The notes beneath the pieces are model-generated. The model did no database searches, was not told the DNA's origin, and saw only the letters and a list, made by a program, of their open reading frames with translations. A program made the translations under genes and the position numbers. Positions 60,942 to 64,000 of a DNA stretch of 64,000 bases are shown one piece after another (position 1 is the stretch's first letter; every line of letters starts with the position of its first letter). Origin of the DNA: Bacillus sp. UNC438CL73TsuS30 (GTDB lineage: Bacteria > Bacillota > Bacilli > Bacillales > Cytobacillaceae); NCBI RefSeq assembly GCF_000482325.1, contig NZ_AXVA01000012.1:1-64000 (forward strand), read 5' to 3'.

Positions 60942-61022
60942 TAATTTTGAAGTTAGATGGATAGGATTAAGGTTATTTTTGGGGGTTCTGAGCGAAGAAA
61001 TGTGGTACAAAAACCAAAATAA

Positions 61023-61059
61023 AGGACATTTCCGGCCATAACGAGCCAAGAAATGTCCT
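61023..61059. terminator. Terminator between malL and the amylase gene
   Basis: AGGACATTTC and GAAATGTCCT arms with inner GGC/GCC, between convergent genes. Confidence 0.7.
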
Positions 61060-61074
61060 AAAAACCTACAAGCT

Positions 61075-62841
<1,767 letters not shown>

Positions 62842-62956
62842 TCAACTCTTTCATTTTAGTGTTGGATAAGGTTAATTTTACTAGATAATCACTAATATTA
62901 GTAGAATTTAGTTTATCCATCTTCAAATAATATAAAAATATTTTTTAAAAAAATAG

Positions 62957-62984
62957 TTGTAAAATTTAATAATCGACTTATAAT
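62957..62984 (+). promoter_or_regulatory. Promoter of the maltodextrin-binding protein gene
   Basis: TTGTAA (62957-62962) and TATAAT (62979-62984) are 16 bases apart. Confidence 0.65.
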
Positions 62985-62996
62985 GAAAATATGTTG

Positions 62997-63029
62997 TGCA
63001 ACCGTTTTCGCAAAATGTAAGCGTTATAG
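62997..63029. promoter_or_regulatory. LacI/CcpA-type operators
   Basis: TGCAACCGTTTTCGCA (62997-63012) fits a LacI/MalR-type operator with a central CG. TGTAAGCGTTATAG (63016-63029) matches cre except at the end. Both lie just after the -10 box, so binding would block transcription. Confidence 0.55.
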
Positions 63030-63101
63030 TATTTTCTTTAATCTGGTGAAAACTAAGCACACCACAAAATTTTAATACTACATAAAACAGGAGGGGTAGA
63101 A

Positions 63102-64000
63102 ATGAAAAAAGCACTTTCGATTTTTATGATGATTGTCTTAATGCTAGGTGTTCTTGCTGCATGCGGTCCTAAAAGAGATGCGTCTAGCACAAAAGATACT
63201 GGAAAAAAAGAAGAAGCTGCAGCTAAACCGGAAAAACTAGTTGTTTGGGAAGATAAAGACAAATCAGGCTGGCTGAAAAAGGTCGCTGCGGATTTTGAAA
63301 AGAAAAACGGAATTAAAATTGAATACAAAGAAGTTGAAATGGCTACAAAAATGCGTGACCAATTGCGTCTTGATGGACCAGCTGGTACAGGCCCGGATAT
63401 CGTAACATTACCACATGATCAAATTGGCCAGGTTGCAACAGAAGGTTTAATTGCAGAGTTAAAAGTAGATAAAAGTGTTACCGATACATTCTCTCAATCT
63501 TCTATTGATGCAGAAACTTACAATGGCAAACTTTACGGGCTTCCGAAGTCCTCTGAAACACCTGTTTTTATTTACAATAAAGATTTAATGCCAGAACCGC
63601 CAAAAACAATGGATGAGGTATATAAATTCTCTAAAGATTTCACAAAAGGCGGAAAATACGGTTTCTTAGCGCTTTGGGATAACTTCTATTTCGCACATGG
63701 AATTATCGGCGGAATGGGTGGATATGTATTCAAAAATAACAATGGAACCCTTGATCCAAATGATATTGGTTTGAACAATGAAGGTGCTGTTAAAGGTACG
63801 GAGTATATTCAAAAATGGTATAAAGAAGGTTTGTTCCCGAAAGGAATCATCGGTGAAAATGGCGGATCGGCTTTAGACGGTCTATTTACTGAAGGAAAAG
63901 TAGCTTCTGTTATGAACGGACCATGGGCGTATAAACCATACCAGGATGCAGGTATCAAAATTGGTATGAGTGCACTTCCAACTATGCCAAATGGTGAACA
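63102..64000 (+). CDS. mdxE: Maltodextrin ABC transporter binding lipoprotein (partial)
   Basis: The gene runs off the window. Its product begins with a lipoprotein signal (LGVLAACG, cysteine at about residue 21) and shows the solute-binding fold: WEDKDKSGWLKKVAADFEKK, GTGPDIVTLPHDQIGQVATE, and KVASVMNGPWAYKPYQ. That pattern fits MdxE/MalE and cyclodextrin-binding relatives, which deliver maltodextrin to an ABC importer. ATG 63102 with GGAGGGG upstream. The membrane subunits are expected to the right. Confidence 0.9.
   Translation, partial: MKKALSIFMMIVLMLGVLAACGPKRDASSTKDTGKKEEAAAKPEKLVVWEDKDKSGWLKKVAADFEKKNGIKIEYKEVEMATKMRDQLRLDGPAGTGPDIVTLPHDQIGQVATEGLIAELKVDKSVTDTFSQSSIDAETYNGKLYGLPKSSETPVFIYNKDLMPEPPKTMDEVYKFSKDFTKGGKYGFLALWDNFYFAHGIIGGMGGYVFKNNNGTLDPNDIGLNNEGAVKGTEYIQKWYKEGLFPKGIIGENGGSALDGLFTEGKVASVMNGPWAYKPYQDAGIKIGMSALPTMPNGE

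Noticed and set aside
62890..62901. ACTAATATTAGT palindrome resembling the TetR operator at 49578
   Set aside because: The half-sites lack the three-base centre and there is no second copy; likely chance in AT-rich DNA.

Overview
The window looks like chromosomal DNA from a spore-forming, low-GC Gram-positive bacterium of the Bacillaceae (Bacillus/Neobacillus type). The evidence is strong GGAGG-type ribosome binding sites, frequent TTG and GTG starts, spore genes (YjcZ, CotF-like/YraD, SpoIID-domain), a B. subtilis-like yhfS-yhfT-yhfU block, lutBC, and a neutral protease with an NprR/NprX quorum-sensing pair. No rRNA, tRNA, CRISPR array, prophage or insertion sequence was seen. The species cannot be fixed from sequence reading alone.

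Region 1 (1-12.6 kb) holds lactate-utilisation genes lutB and lutC without lutA, small secreted proteins, an ECF sigma factor with its membrane anti-sigma partner behind a self-type ECF promoter, a Cys-rich/pentapeptide-repeat protein, a stand-alone second-type murG, and several small membrane or secreted proteins. Region 2 (12.6-20.8 kb) holds a two-component system, YjcZ sporulation peptides, a decayed adhB/yraE/yraD spore locus with a visible deletion junction, and the glutamate transporter gltT. Region 3 (20.8-30.6 kb) holds a phospholipase A2-like protein, an MFS exporter, yhfS-yhfT-bioY with a BirA operator, and neutral protease-nprR-nprX.

Region 4 (30.8-48.3 kb) is the most interesting part. 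It is an accessory catabolic island of two LysR-led modules. Module 1 is LysR, CoA-transferase A/B, an MFS carboxylate transporter, a hotdog thioesterase and a beta-keto acid cleavage enzyme (BKACE). Module 2 is LysR, a three-gene biotin-dependent carboxylase (carboxyltransferase, biotin carrier, biotin carboxylase) and a nearly identical second BKACE. Between them lie a 3-hydroxybutyrate-dehydrogenase-like enzyme, a lipocalin-like protein and a GntP permease on the other strand. The left flank carries an aromatic-acid transporter, an IclR regulator, a YciI protein and the wreck of an FAD hydroxylase. I infer a route in which a ketone is carboxylated to a beta-keto acid, BKACE splits it with acetyl-CoA into acetoacetate plus an acyl-CoA, and the CoA transferase, dehydrogenase and thioesterase finish the job. 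The substrate is unknown.

Region 5 (48.4-64 kb) holds TetR regulators, one with tandem palindromic operators in front of a metallo-hydrolase operon, an ArsB/YdfA-type transporter with a short leader ORF, an exonuclease, VOC and DinB proteins, a SpoIID/Ig-like secreted protein, and a maltodextrin locus (malL, nplT-type amylase, and the start of the mdxE/malE binding-protein gene, cut by the window end).
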